A DNA stretch of 64,000 nucleotides from Cobetia sp. cqz5-12 (GTDB lineage: Bacteria; Pseudomonadota; Gammaproteobacteria; Pseudomonadales; Halomonadaceae): the NCBI RefSeq assembly GCF_016495405.1, contig NZ_CP044522.1, forward strand, positions 4,139,638-4,203,637. Reading direction: 5' to 3'. Numbering within the stretch: position 1 is the stretch's first letter; each line of letters begins with the position of its first letter. Below are positions 8,758 to 17,795 of the stretch, one piece after another. The notes below the pieces were generated by a model. That model saw only the letters and a program-made list of their open reading frames with translations, did not search any database and was not told the origin of the DNA. The position numbers and the translations under genes were made by a program.

Positions 8758-9192
8758 ATGCAAGCTCTGGATGATATCCCGACGCCGAACGGCACACTGA
8801 CGCTCAAATTGATCGCCCAGCGCCAGGACACCAATCTCTATGGCGACATCAGCGGCGGCTGGCTGATGCACCGCATGGACGAGGCCTGTGAGCTGGCCGC
8901 CGGGCGCGTCGCCCACGGGCGTACTGCCACCGTGGCCGTCGAGGGCCTCGATTTCCTGTCGCCGGTGCGTATCGGCTCGGTGGTCAATATCTTCACTCAG
9001 GTGGCCGAGGTCGGGCGCAGTTCGATCAGGCTCTCCGTCGAGGTCTGGATCCGCCCGCCGCAGGAGCGCAATCAACATGCGCTGACCAAGGTGACCGAAG
9101 CCTGCTACGTGATGGTGGCACTCGATGACAATGGCCGCATCCGTGCCGTACCGGAGCAGGCAAGCACCGCCATCATCGAGGAGCAGGACTGA
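8758..9192 (+). CDS. YciA-like hotdog-fold acyl-CoA thioesterase
   Basis: A 144-residue single hotdog domain that should hydrolyse acyl-CoA to free acid and CoA in the cytoplasm. Family marks are TNLYGDISGGWLMHRMDEA, the hotdog helix with the catalytic Asp region, and VEGLDFLSPVRIGSVVNI in the second half. Length and motif spacing match YciA/BACH-type short thioesterases. The ATG at 8758 has only a weak ribosome site (GCGAG). It stands alone; four copies of a 16-bp repeat begin at its final codons. Confidence 0.88.
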   Translation: MQALDDIPTPNGTLTLKLIAQRQDTNLYGDISGGWLMHRMDEACELAAGRVAHGRTATVAVEGLDFLSPVRIGSVVNIFTQVAEVGRSSIRLSVEVWIRPPQERNQHALTKVTEACYVMVALDDNGRIRAVPEQASTAIIEEQD

Positions 9193-9240
9193 TCTTGAGC
9201 AAGACTGATTTTGAGCAAGACTGATTTTGAGCAAGACTGA
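9181..9240 (+). repeat. 16-bp tandem repeat, about four copies, covering the thioesterase stop codon
   Basis: Units start at 9181, 9197, 9213 and 9229; the consensus is GAGCAAGACTGATTTT. The first copy encodes the last codons (Glu-Gln-Asp-stop) and the rest lie in the 3' untranslated region, each with an in-frame or near-frame TGA. Confidence 0.9.
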
Positions 9241-9281
9241 GCCAGGCGCCTCGCCTCTCTTCCTGTCAGCCACACGCCAAG

Positions 9282-9310
9282 AAAAAGCCGCCCTCAGGGG
9301 CGGCTTTTTC
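9282..9310. terminator. Bidirectional rho-independent terminator
   Basis: A stem of GCCGCCC with its complement, loop TCAG, is flanked by five A on the left and five T on the right. It is suited to ending the convergent thioesterase and TRAP-binding-protein transcripts. Confidence 0.9.
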
Positions 9311-9354
9311 GTCAACAATCAGTCACGCGCTCAGACAGTCCGAAAGAGACTCGC

Positions 9355-10455
9355 TCAGGCTTCGCCCAGCACCCGACCACGCGCATCCAGATAGGCTTGC
9401 TCACCGATGCGCGACCAGGGCGCGACCCGCTGCTGGAAGGCGCGGTAGGACTCATAGACGCGCCTGGCGTCCTCGTCCTTGGCGATGAACTCGTCCAGCA
9501 CCTCGTTGGAGGCATCGAACAGTGCCGCATAGACGTCCTCGGGGAATTCACGCAGCTCCACACCGTGCTCCTCGACCAGCGAGGTCAGCGCGGTGGCGTT
9601 GCGCAGCGCGAATTCATCCACCATGGCGTGATTGGCGATTCTGGCCGCCTGGATCACCACCTGCTGCAGGTCTTCCGGCAGCGCCTGCCAGGCCTCGAGG
9701 TTGACGGTACCTTCGAGGATGGCGGAGGGCTCGTTCCAGGCCGGGGAGTAGTAATACTTGGCCACCTGATGCAGGCCGAATGCCAGATCATTGTAGGGGC
9801 CGACCCAGTCGGTGGCATCGATCACGCCGGTTTCCATCGCGGTGAAGATCTCGCTGCCCGGCAGATTGACCGCGCTGGCGCCGATGCGATTCATCACTTC
9901 GCCCGCCAGCCCCGGCAGACGAATCTTCAGACCCTTCATGTCCGCGAGACTGTTCACTTCCTTGTTGAACCAGCCGGCCATCTGGGTACCGGTGTTGCCC
10001 ACCGCCAGCGGCTTGAGGTTGTGACGCGCGTAGATTTCGTCCCACAGCTTCATGCCATCACCGTGATACAGCCAGGCGTTGGTCTCGGTGGTATTCATGC
10101 CGAAGGGCACCGCGGTGAAGAACTGGGCCGCAGGCACCTTGCCCTTCCAGTAGTAGGAGGCCGAGTGGCCCATCTGGGCGGTGCCGGAGGACACGGCATC
10201 GAAGACTTCCAGCGCCGGCACCATCTCGCCGGCGCCATAGACCTTGACCTGCAGACGGCCACCGGAGAGCTGACCGATCAGACTGGCGAATTCATTGGCG
10301 CCGGTACCCAGCGCGGGGAAGTTCTTCGGCCAGGAGGTGACCATCTTCCAGTGGATGGTCTCGCCCTCGGCGGCATTGGCGGTGGACACGAAAGGCGCGG
10401 CGGCGAGACCGGCAGCACCGGCCCCCAGAGCAGAGAGAAAACGGCGGCGTTGCAT
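9355..10455 (-). CDS. TRAP transporter substrate-binding protein (DctP/TakP type)
   Basis: The 366-residue periplasmic receptor of a tripartite ATP-independent transporter. It begins with a twin-arginine-like signal, MQRRRFLSALGAGAAGLA, ending near ANA. The mature part has the carboxylate-binding Arg region GLKIRLPGLAGEV and the segment DWVGPYNDLAFGL, typical of TakP-like receptors for 2-oxo acids and related carboxylates. No dctQ or dctM membrane genes are adjacent, so its permease must be elsewhere. The exact ligand cannot be read from the sequence. Confidence 0.92.
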   Translation of the reverse strand: MQRRRFLSALGAGAAGLAAAPFVSTANAAEGETIHWKMVTSWPKNFPALGTGANEFASLIGQLSGGRLQVKVYGAGEMVPALEVFDAVSSGTAQMGHSASYYWKGKVPAAQFFTAVPFGMNTTETNAWLYHGDGMKLWDEIYARHNLKPLAVGNTGTQMAGWFNKEVNSLADMKGLKIRLPGLAGEVMNRIGASAVNLPGSEIFTAMETGVIDATDWVGPYNDLAFGLHQVAKYYYSPAWNEPSAILEGTVNLEAWQALPEDLQQVVIQAARIANHAMVDEFALRNATALTSLVEEHGVELREFPEDVYAALFDASNEVLDEFIAKDEDARRVYESYRAFQQRVAPWSRIGEQAYLDARGRVLGEA

Positions 10456-10582
10456 GGGACGTTCCTTGTTCGAGTTGTGGGCAATGCATGACGCTGCATC
10501 GAGACAGCAGACTATCTGCCACTATGCCGCGACCCATGGATGGCCCACAACTGCACCAAGGCCGTAATGGCGCACGAATACC

Positions 10583-10646
10583 GCGCCCCCTGTGCCGCTT
10601 TTCACTTCTTGCCAGCGCCCCCTGTGCCGCTTTTCGCTTCTTGCCA
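10583..10646. repeat. 32-bp tandem duplication between the TRAP receptor gene and uvrD
   Basis: Two 32-bp copies (10583-10614 and 10615-10646) differ at one base. A degenerate third start (GCGCCCGCTGTCAGCGCC) follows. It lies in the upstream region of the TRAP receptor gene and downstream of uvrD. Confidence 0.92.
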
Positions 10647-10693
10647 GCGCCCGCTGTCAGCGCCTCATGTCTGCGTCTGCCATCAATGCAGGA

Positions 10694-12916
10694 TCAGCTC
10701 AGCACTTCCAGCTTGGCAAAGCCCAGCACCAGCCACTTGTCGCCTTCGCCCTCGAAGCTGATCTGGACACGCGCGCGCTCGCCCTGGCCTTCGGCGTTGA
10801 TGACCACGCCCTCGCCGAACAGCGGATGCCGTACCAGGCTGCCGAGCGAGAGTGCCGGCATGTCGCCATTGGCTTCGACACTCTCCTGACGCGGGCCGGA
10901 AGGACGACGATTCGGCGTGGCACGCTGGGTCGAGACCGGACGCGAGACCTGGCCACGCAGACGCACTTCTTCCATCAGCTCTTCCGGCAATTCACGCAGG
11001 AAGCGCGACGGCCGCTGGAAGGTCTCCTTGCCGTGCATGCGCCGCAGCTCGGCGTAGGTCAGGTAGAGGCGCTGCATGGCGCGGGTGACACCGACATAGC
11101 ACAGGCGGCGCTCTTCCTCGAGACGCCCCGGCTCCTCCAGCGACATCTTGTGCGGGAACAGCCCCTCCTCGACCCCGGCGACGAATACCACCGGGAACTC
11201 AAGCCCCTTGGCGGAGTGCAGCGTCATCATCTGCACGCATTCCTCGCCTTCGGCGGCTTCGTGATCACCGGCGTCCAGCGCGGCTTCGGCGAGGAAGGGC
11301 TCCAGCGCCTCGGCGCCTTCGCTGGGGGCTTCCGGGTCCATGCGCTCGCCCTGACTGAAGGCGCGACAGGCGTTGACCAGCTCCGAGAGGTTCTCGAGGC
11401 GCGCCTGGCCCTTCTCGCCCTTCTCGGCGGCGTGATGCTCACGCAGGCCGGAGACGTGGATGACGTGCTCGACCAGCTCATGCAGCGCCATGCCGGCGGT
11501 GTCATTGTCGAGACCATCGATGATGTCGGCGAAAGCACGCACGGCGGTGGCGGCGCGCCCCTTGAGAGCACCGTCGGAGACCGCATCGCTCATCGCCTGC
11601 CACATGGTCAGATTGCCATAGCGCGCGCGCTCGCGCAGTTGCTCGACGGTACGCATGCCGATGCCGCGTGCCGGCACGTTGATCACGCGCTCCAGGGCGG
11701 CATCGTCCTCGCGGTTGTTCATCAAACGCAGATAGGCGAGCGCATTCTTGATCTCGAGACGCTCGTAGAAGCGCTGGCCACCATAGATGCGATACGGCAT
11801 GCCCTGACGGATCAGCGTCTCCTCCAGCACGCGTGACTGGGCGTTGGAGCGATACAGGATCGCGATCTCGTCGCGGCTGTAACCATGCTCGTTGACCAGT
11901 TCGCGGATGGTGTCGGCGATGTAGCGCGACTCGTCAATGTCATTGAAGCCGGCATAGACACGAATGCGCTCACCGCGACCGCTGTCGGTCCACAGCTCCT
12001 TGCCCATGCGCCCGCCGTTGTGGCTGATCAGGGCGTTGGCGGCCTCCAGAATGGCACTGGAGGAGCGGTAGTTCTGCTCCAGACGCACCACGCGGGTGTT
12101 GGCGAACTCCTCGGTGAAGCGCTGGATGTTCTCGACCCGCGCGCCACGCCAGCCATAGATGGACTGGTCATCATCGCCGACCACGGTCATGCACTCACGA
12201 TCACCAGCCAGCAGCTTCAACCAGGCGTACTGCAGGGTGTTGGTATCCTGGAACTCGTCGACCAGCAAGTGGGCGAAGCGCTCGCGGTAATGCGCCAGCA
12301 GATGCGGCGTGTCGCGCAGCAGCTCCAGCGAGCGCAGCAGCAGCTCGCCGAAATCGACCAGCCCGCCGCGTTCACAGGCGAGCTGATAGAGCTCGTACAT
12401 CTCGACCATCTTGCCCATGTAGGCATCGCCATGGGTCTGCACCTGATGGGCGCGCAGACCTTCCTCCTTGCAGCCGGCGATGAAGTACTGGACCTGCTTG
12501 GGCGGCCAGCGCTCGTCATCGACGTTGTGCTCCTTGAGCAGCCGCTTGACCATGCGCAGCTGGTCATCGCTGTCGATGATCTGGAAGTGCTCGGGCAGGC
12601 GCGCCTCCTGCCAGTGGGTGCGCAGTAGACGGTGACTGATGGAGTGGAAGGTGCCGACCCACATGTGGCGCAGGCTGCTGCCATTGAGCGCCTCGAGACG
12701 CGTGCGCATCTCTCGCGAGGCCTTGTTGGTGAAGGTCACCGACAGGATGGCGTAGGGCGAGAACTGGTATTGGTCCATCAACCAGGCGATGCGGTGAACC
12801 AGCACACGGGTCTTGCCGGAGCCGGCGCCCGCCAGTACCAGCATGTTGCCCGGCGGCGCGGACACGGCCTCACGCTGATGCGTGTTGAGGTGATCGAGGA
12901 GGGGCGATTCAGACAT
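10694..12916 (-). CDS. uvrD: DNA helicase II UvrD
   Basis: The 740-residue SF1A 3'-5' helicase acts in nucleotide-excision and mismatch repair. Motif I is AGAGSGKTRVLVHRI near residue 30, motif II is VDEFQDTN, motif III is GDDDQSIYGWRGA, and motifs IV-VI follow (LEQNYRSSSAILEAAN, TLHSAKGLEFPVVFVAG, VGVTRAM). The C-terminal tail ends with an SH3/Tudor-like RNA-polymerase-binding segment (GSLVRHPLFGEGVVI). Length and order match E. coli UvrD (720 residues). It appears to be a single-gene transcript. Confidence 0.97.
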   Translation of the reverse strand: MSESPLLDHLNTHQREAVSAPPGNMLVLAGAGSGKTRVLVHRIAWLMDQYQFSPYAILSVTFTNKASREMRTRLEALNGSSLRHMWVGTFHSISHRLLRTHWQEARLPEHFQIIDSDDQLRMVKRLLKEHNVDDERWPPKQVQYFIAGCKEEGLRAHQVQTHGDAYMGKMVEMYELYQLACERGGLVDFGELLLRSLELLRDTPHLLAHYRERFAHLLVDEFQDTNTLQYAWLKLLAGDRECMTVVGDDDQSIYGWRGARVENIQRFTEEFANTRVVRLEQNYRSSSAILEAANALISHNGGRMGKELWTDSGRGERIRVYAGFNDIDESRYIADTIRELVNEHGYSRDEIAILYRSNAQSRVLEETLIRQGMPYRIYGGQRFYERLEIKNALAYLRLMNNREDDAALERVINVPARGIGMRTVEQLRERARYGNLTMWQAMSDAVSDGALKGRAATAVRAFADIIDGLDNDTAGMALHELVEHVIHVSGLREHHAAEKGEKGQARLENLSELVNACRAFSQGERMDPEAPSEGAEALEPFLAEAALDAGDHEAAEGEECVQMMTLHSAKGLEFPVVFVAGVEEGLFPHKMSLEEPGRLEEERRLCYVGVTRAMQRLYLTYAELRRMHGKETFQRPSRFLRELPEELMEEVRLRGQVSRPVSTQRATPNRRPSGPRQESVEANGDMPALSLGSLVRHPLFGEGVVINAEGQGERARVQISFEGEGDKWLVLGFAKLEVLS

Positions 12917-13090
12917 GCAGGGCTCACCACAGGGCAGAGGAGTCGAGGAGCGGAGCAGCGTGAGATTCGCTGCCCCTGTTCAGGCATCCACCTTATCACA
13001 GCGGCCTGCCCTGCTCTTCCCCGCGCCGGTCTTCCTGGCACATGCGCTCCCCGCACTTGCCTTCAAGGCAGATGCCAACAGGGGCGGTGC

Positions 13091-13957
13091 TCAGTGGGTA
13101 TCGAAGTCGTGGTCGTCGATGCGCAGGGTGGCAAGGCTCTTCTTGACCGCCTCCAGCTGCTCCTTGAGCTTGGGTCCGCGTGCCTTGGCGACACCGACCG
13201 CCAGCGTATCGACGATCACCAGGTGCGCGATACGCGAGCTCATCGGGGTGTAGATCTCGGTGTCTTCGTGCACATCGATATGCAGCGGCAGCGTGACTTC
13301 ATCCGCCAGTGGCGAGCCACTCGGGCACAGCCCGATGACGGTCGCGCCGGCATCACGCGCCAGACGCACGCTGGCGATCAGTGCCTTGGTGCGGCCGGTC
13401 TGGGAGATGGCCACCACCACGTCGCGCGGCCCCAGCGTCACCGCTGACATGTTCTGCATATGCGGGTCGGTGTAGGCGGCGGTGGAGATCTGCAGGCGGA
13501 AGAACTTGTGCTGGGCATCGTGAGCCACGGCGCCCGAGGCACCATAGCCGTAGAACTCGACCCGGCTGGCGGAGGCCAGCGAGTGGATGGCGCGCGCGAC
13601 GGCTTCGGCGTCCAGGCGGTCACGCACTGACAGCAGGGTGCCGATGGTGGAATCGAACAGCGAGTGCGAGAACTCGGCCACGCTGTCGGAGTCATTCATG
13701 GAGAACTGGGCGAACTGGGTGCCGGTGGCGAGGCGTTGCGCCAGCTGCAGCTTGAAATCCTGGAAGCCGGCAAAGCCCATTGCCCGACAGAAACGCACGA
13801 CCGTCGGCTCACTGACCGATGACTCGCTGGCCAGATCGACGATCCGCATGTGAATCACTTCCTCCGGATGGCGAAGGACATAGCGTGCGACCTTTTGTTC
13901 AGAGCGGCGGAAATTCTCCATCCGGCTCCTCAGGTCGTCGAAGATGGCATGGCTCAC
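13091..13957 (-). CDS. RpiR-family transcriptional regulator, HexR-like
   Basis: A 288-residue regulator with an N-terminal RpiR helix-turn-helix (residues 1-77, with SSVSEPTVVRFCRAMGFAGF) and a C-terminal SIS sugar-phosphate domain (about 120-260, with YGYGASGAVAHDAQHKFFRL and ISQTGRTKALI). This arrangement and the DAQHKFFR segment match HexR, which senses KDPG and controls Entner-Doudoroff and central-carbon genes. No zwf, edd or eda genes adjoin it here, so the HexR name is a family-level inference. It is divergent from a small gene. Confidence 0.8.
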   Translation of the reverse strand: MSHAIFDDLRSRMENFRRSEQKVARYVLRHPEEVIHMRIVDLASESSVSEPTVVRFCRAMGFAGFQDFKLQLAQRLATGTQFAQFSMNDSDSVAEFSHSLFDSTIGTLLSVRDRLDAEAVARAIHSLASASRVEFYGYGASGAVAHDAQHKFFRLQISTAAYTDPHMQNMSAVTLGPRDVVVAISQTGRTKALIASVRLARDAGATVIGLCPSGSPLADEVTLPLHIDVHEDTEIYTPMSSRIAHLVIVDTLAVGVAKARGPKLKEQLEAVKKSLATLRIDDHDFDTH

Positions 13958-14032
13958 GGCACACTCCTTGCAGACTTCATGGGCATGCCTGAGCTTACGT
14001 CATCCCCCCAGGGGTGTCGCCTGCACAGGCAG

Positions 14033-14066
14033 GCTATAGTCACAATTTTGTCAAGTGAGCTATAGT
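14033..14066. promoter_or_regulatory. Direct repeat and palindrome in the hexR-like/small-gene divergent promoter
   Basis: GCTATAGT occurs at 14033-14040 and again at 14059-14066. Between them is the palindrome ACAATTTTGT. The placement between divergent genes suggests promoter or operator elements, but no clear -35/-10 pair was found. Confidence 0.35.
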
Positions 14067-14123
14067 AAAACGGTGTGGCGCCAGTGAAAGCCCACATCCT
14101 TTGGATGCCATGGAGGTCGAATC

Positions 14124-14348
14124 ATGCGTAATTCAGAGCAGGTAGATACGCTCAAGAAAGAGCTTCTCGATATTTTCATGACTCTCGGTGCCGACGAACA
14201 TCAGGCCCGCAAGAAACAAAGCGCAGTCCGCCATCTCCGCGCCCGTCGTGGAATAGAATTGCACAACGAAATCAAGCGCCTAAGCGAGGATTTAAGCGAC
14301 ATCGAAGTGCTGGAAATGGATACTGAAAGCGATATCGACACCCACTGA
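14124..14348 (+). CDS. Small hypothetical protein, charged, 74 residues
   Basis: A strong ribosome site (GGAGG, 7 bp before ATG) supports translation. The protein is helical and highly charged, basic in the middle (RKKQSAVRHLRARRGIELH) and acidic at the end (SDIEVLEMDTESDIDTH). It has no membrane segment. It loosely resembles short pseudomonad PA3496-type proteins, but this is not secure. A G+C-rich hairpin follows the stop. The function is unknown. Confidence 0.7.
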   Translation: MRNSEQVDTLKKELLDIFMTLGADEHQARKKQSAVRHLRARRGIELHNEIKRLSEDLSDIEVLEMDTESDIDTH

Positions 14349-14353
14349 TTCCA

Positions 14354-14379
14354 GGCGGGGAGGCGATACGCTCCCCGCC
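14354..14379 (+). terminator. Hairpin after the small charged-protein gene
   Basis: A perfect 9-bp stem (GGCGGGGAG with its complement, 8-nt loop) begins 6 bp after the stop codon. A T-rich stretch appears only about 10 bp later, so it may be a weak terminator. Confidence 0.55.
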
Positions 14380-14845
14380 GATCCGTGATGTTTTCACGCT
14401 CTGATCCGCCAGGGTTCAGGCTCCATGCGACACCTTCCACCATCTCTTTCGAGCATGGTCATCCCCCCTTCGCCCGCAATTTCAGCATCTTCCCCCCCTG
14501 ACGGGTGTGCCTTCTGCGCTGTCATGCATGGGGTTCTGCTCATCAATCCCGAGATATTCGTTTTTTCTCACCTCATTTCTTGCCCCACTGCTCTTCTTTC
14601 GTTTGTCACATTTCTCCTCTGTCGCGTGCCATCATCATCCTTGACGCACCATTTCAGTGCGTATCCGCCGCCATGCGCCTCTCAATACCTGCGACCGGGC
14701 TCACCCCTGATGGCGACTTTTCCTCTCGCAAAGGATGATTCTTCTACGTCAAACGAATGACAGACGACGGCCACGCTGCGCTGTGCTACCCAGCCATGAC
14801 GCCTGCTAGGCAAGCACGCGGCAGGGTTGAGATTCTTAAAGCTCA
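14380..14845. other. Gap without recognised gene
   Basis: About 466 bp, pyrimidine-rich on the plus strand. Open frames here have no ribosome site and no family resemblance. Nothing else was recognised. Confidence 0.5.
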
Positions 14846-14887
14846 GCAACAGAAAAGGCCCGCCGGATGGCAGGCCTTTTCTGTTGC
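14846..14887. terminator. Strong 15-bp inverted repeat terminator after the NSS transporter gene
   Basis: GCAACAGAAAAGGCC and its exact complement surround a 12-nt loop. The stem contains the A and T tracts, so it can terminate the minus-strand transporter transcript and also plus-strand read-through. Confidence 0.8.
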
Positions 14888-14944
14888 TTGCCATGACATG
14901 CCTGAGGCATGCCATGGCAAGTGTTTCACGAGATCTCACGAGAC

Positions 14945-16312
14945 CTACAGGCTGGACGCGAACACCACGACCACACCGATCGGGGCGATATAGCGCGCCA
15001 CGAAGCTCCACAGCGAGAAGGCCGAGTCGCTCATGTTGAGCTGGCTGCGCACCTCGTCACGGCCCATGAACCAGCCGACGAAGACGATGGTCGCCAGACC
15101 GGTCAGCGGCAGCATCAGCTTGCTGGTCGCGTAGTCGAGCAGGTCGAAGATGGTCATGCCCTCGAACTTGGCGAACATGCCCAGCGGCGCCACATCACTC
15201 CACAGGTTGAAGGACAGGATGGTGGCGATGCCCAGCAGCCAGGTGGCGATACCCGCAACCCAGGCCGAGCCGACGCGTGACATCGGCGTCTTCTCTTCCA
15301 GCCATTCGACGATGGGCTCCAGCAGCGAGATGCCCGAGGTCCAGGCCGCGAAGACCAGCAACACGAAGAACACCACGCCGAAGACTTCACCACCCGGCAT
15401 GTGGCCGAAGGCCAGCGGCAGGGTCTGGAAGATCAGGCCCGGCCCCGCGGCGGCGTCGAGGCCGTTGGAGAACACCACCGGGAAGATGGCCAGACCGGCC
15501 AGCAGGGCGATGACGGTATCCAGCACCACCACGACCAGCGCGGTACGCCCGATGTTGACGTCATCGGAGAGGTAGGAGCCGTAGGCCATCATGATGCCCA
15601 TGCCCAGTGACAGGGTGAAGAAGGCATGCCCCATGGCCGCCAGCACGCCATCCTTGTCGAGCTTGGAGAAGTCCGGCGTCAGCAGCCAGGCGGCCGCATC
15701 AGCGAAGCCATCGGTGGTGGCGGCGTAGCCGACCAGCACGATCAACATCACCGCCAGCAGCGGCATCAGAATCTTGGCGGCACGCTCCAGGCCACCGGCG
15801 ACCCCGCCGGCCACGACCAGGATCACCATCAGCATGAAGGCACTGTGCCAGGCCAGCAGTGTAGTCGGATCCCCCAGCAGACCGCCGAACAGGCTACCGG
15901 CCGTGTCAGAGGTCAGGGTTTCGAAACTGCCACTGGCCGCGTCGGCGATGAAGGCCAGCGCCCAGCCGCCGATGACGCTGTAGAAGGACAGGATCAGGTA
16001 GGCCCCGAGCACGCCGGCCACCCCGATCAAGACCCAGGCGGGACTGCGTTTGAGCCGCGCACTGATGTGGCTCATGGTCGAGATGGGGTTCTTCTGCCCC
16101 AGGCGACCCAGCAGCCATTCCGACATCAGAATCGGCAGACCGATCAGCAGTATGCAGATCAGATAGACGAGGACGAAGGCACCGCCGCCGCTCTCACCTG
16201 TCATGTAGGGGAATTTCCAGATATTGCCCAGACCGACGGAAGATCCGACGGCAGCCAGGGTAAAGGCCAGGCGAGAAGACCACTGTGCGTGGGAATGCGG
16301 TTTGGATGACAT
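14945..16312 (-). CDS. Sodium-dependent transporter, NSS/SNF family
   Basis: A 455-residue inner-membrane symporter with about 11 hydrophobic helices. It would import an amino acid or related amine with sodium, an advantage in a salty habitat. TM1 carries the family signature AAVGSSVGLGNIWKFPYMTG, with the unwound Gly-Leu-Gly-Asn sodium site; a Lys replaces the more usual Arg before FPY. The start MSSKPHSHAQ follows AGGGA; an in-frame ATG 54 bp upstream is less likely. The substrate cannot be named. It is a single-gene transcript with a strong terminator. Confidence 0.92.
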   Translation of the reverse strand: MSSKPHSHAQWSSRLAFTLAAVGSSVGLGNIWKFPYMTGESGGGAFVLVYLICILLIGLPILMSEWLLGRLGQKNPISTMSHISARLKRSPAWVLIGVAGVLGAYLILSFYSVIGGWALAFIADAASGSFETLTSDTAGSLFGGLLGDPTTLLAWHSAFMLMVILVVAGGVAGGLERAAKILMPLLAVMLIVLVGYAATTDGFADAAAWLLTPDFSKLDKDGVLAAMGHAFFTLSLGMGIMMAYGSYLSDDVNIGRTALVVVVLDTVIALLAGLAIFPVVFSNGLDAAAGPGLIFQTLPLAFGHMPGGEVFGVVFFVLLVFAAWTSGISLLEPIVEWLEEKTPMSRVGSAWVAGIATWLLGIATILSFNLWSDVAPLGMFAKFEGMTIFDLLDYATSKLMLPLTGLATIVFVGWFMGRDEVRSQLNMSDSAFSLWSFVARYIAPIGVVVVFASSL

Positions 16313-16662
16313 GTGAATCCCTGATTCGTCGCGAGGGTGCCAGTCGCTGGTAGCGACTTCGGGCACCTTGTTGTGCTTGTTGCATCATGCTGCCAATGCG
16401 GACGGATCATCCGTGGCCAACACGATGGCGTCGCAGGATCACTGCTGTGGTGCTCCCGGCATTCACGCTGACCGGGTAGGTCGTGGGGAATGACAGGCAA
16501 GTGCCGATAGGCACGCCGGAATGGGCAGACTGCCCATCTCCGGTAAATATCGCCGCGGTAACGGCAACATGTGGCTAAAGCTACTCGATTGAGGGGCCAT
16601 CTGCCAGCAAGCCACCATCAGACCATGGCCTCACAGGAGAAACCTCGCGGCCAGATGGAGCG
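16313..16662. other. Gap between the DUF72 gene and the NSS transporter gene
   Basis: A 350-bp stretch that must hold the NSS transporter promoter. A short palindrome (TGGGCAG-A-CTGCCCA, near 16527) is visible. No gene or clear promoter was recognised. Confidence 0.4.
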
Positions 16663-17565
16663 TCAGAACAGGCTGCCCTGCCCCTCTCCCGGAAAGGCCC
16701 CGATCAAGGGCCGGTCCAGTTTCGCCAGCACCTGATTGGCCAGCAGGCGTGCCAGCGCGGGTGCTGCCTTGTTGTCCGGTGTATGCACGAAGAGGAACGG
16801 GCTTTTCCCCTGACTTATCCACAAGAAAAGCCGCTCTACCCAGGGAGCGAACAGTGCCCGGTTGGTAGCTTCATCGTAATGACCGATGAAACGCACCACG
16901 GGATGTTGTCCGCTGGAGAACACATGCAATGGGCGGTGAGGCTTTTCCGAGCGCGCCACCGCAAGGCCCGGATGTGCGGTGGTAGGGCCACTGAAGAGTG
17001 GACGCACATCCAGCATCACGCGATCGACTGCGTGAGTTATCAACAAGCGATTCAACTGTCGTTCCGCCTCACCCTTGGCAAAGAATACCGGGTCGCGGGG
17101 CTCTACCGACCAGGCAAGCTCTTCTCCCTTCACCGACTGCAGGAATTGCTCGAGGCGTGGCAGGACGTCCGCCCCGAGGTCACGCGGCAGCTGAATCATG
17201 ATCGGGCCGAGGCGGCCCTTTATCGGTGCCAGGCAATCGAGAAACTCCGCCAGCTCCTGCTCGATGCCCTGCAGACGCAATTCATGAGTCAGTCGGCCCG
17301 GCAACTTGAAGCAGAAGCGAAAATTGGCCGGCGCCTGACGTGCCCAGCTGGCGATGGCAGCAGGTGTGGGTTGGGCATAGAAGCTGGTATTGCCCTCGAC
17401 GCTATCGAAGACCCGGGCGTAATCCGCCAGATGTTCCCGCGGGCCGCTGCCCGGCAACAGGCTGCCGCGCCAGTCGTCATTGGCCCACATCGCGAGCCCG
17501 AGATGAAGATGCCCCGCCGAGTGCGAGGCATCTGACGGTGCGGAGGCTGCATGAAAATGGTGCAT
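16663..17565 (-). CDS. DUF72 (YecE-like) protein
   Basis: A 300-residue soluble TIM-barrel-like protein of the DUF72 family. Family marks are the early HLGLAMWANDDWRG segment, DSVEGNTSFYAQPTP (the conserved E-x-N-x-(S/T)-FY box), the FCFKLPGRLTHE box and LGPIMIQLPRDLG. Its biochemical role is not established. A perfect DnaA-box sequence occurs inside the gene (16815-16823), probably by chance. It is divergent from the YitT gene. Confidence 0.9.
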   Translation of the reverse strand: MHHFHAASAPSDASHSAGHLHLGLAMWANDDWRGSLLPGSGPREHLADYARVFDSVEGNTSFYAQPTPAAIASWARQAPANFRFCFKLPGRLTHELRLQGIEQELAEFLDCLAPIKGRLGPIMIQLPRDLGADVLPRLEQFLQSVKGEELAWSVEPRDPVFFAKGEAERQLNRLLITHAVDRVMLDVRPLFSGPTTAHPGLAVARSEKPHRPLHVFSSGQHPVVRFIGHYDEATNRALFAPWVERLFLWISQGKSPFLFVHTPDNKAAPALARLLANQVLAKLDRPLIGAFPGEGQGSLF

Positions 17566-17795
17566 GAGGAGGCCAGAACTAGAGGAATATAAGGGTCAAA
17601 GAGCCAACAAGCCGAAGAATATCGCCTGCCAGAGCGACGTAAGCACAATAAAAACTGTCATCACGGCGTGCTATGGTCCGCATCCTGCATGACACGTCAG
17701 CAGGCGGTCCACCTACCGCCCTGACTCCACTTCCTGCCAGCCACAAGCCACGCCGGAAGACACTATTGTTGACTGCCCATACCCCGGAGCCTGTC

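Noticed and set aside
14425..14760. Possible small gene downstream of the 74-residue gene
   Set aside because: No ribosome site, Ser/Pro/Phe-rich low-information sequence, and no resemblance to a known family.
16815..16823. Perfect DnaA box inside the DUF72 gene
   Set aside because: Single and isolated; about 0.5 such 9-mer is expected by chance in the window.
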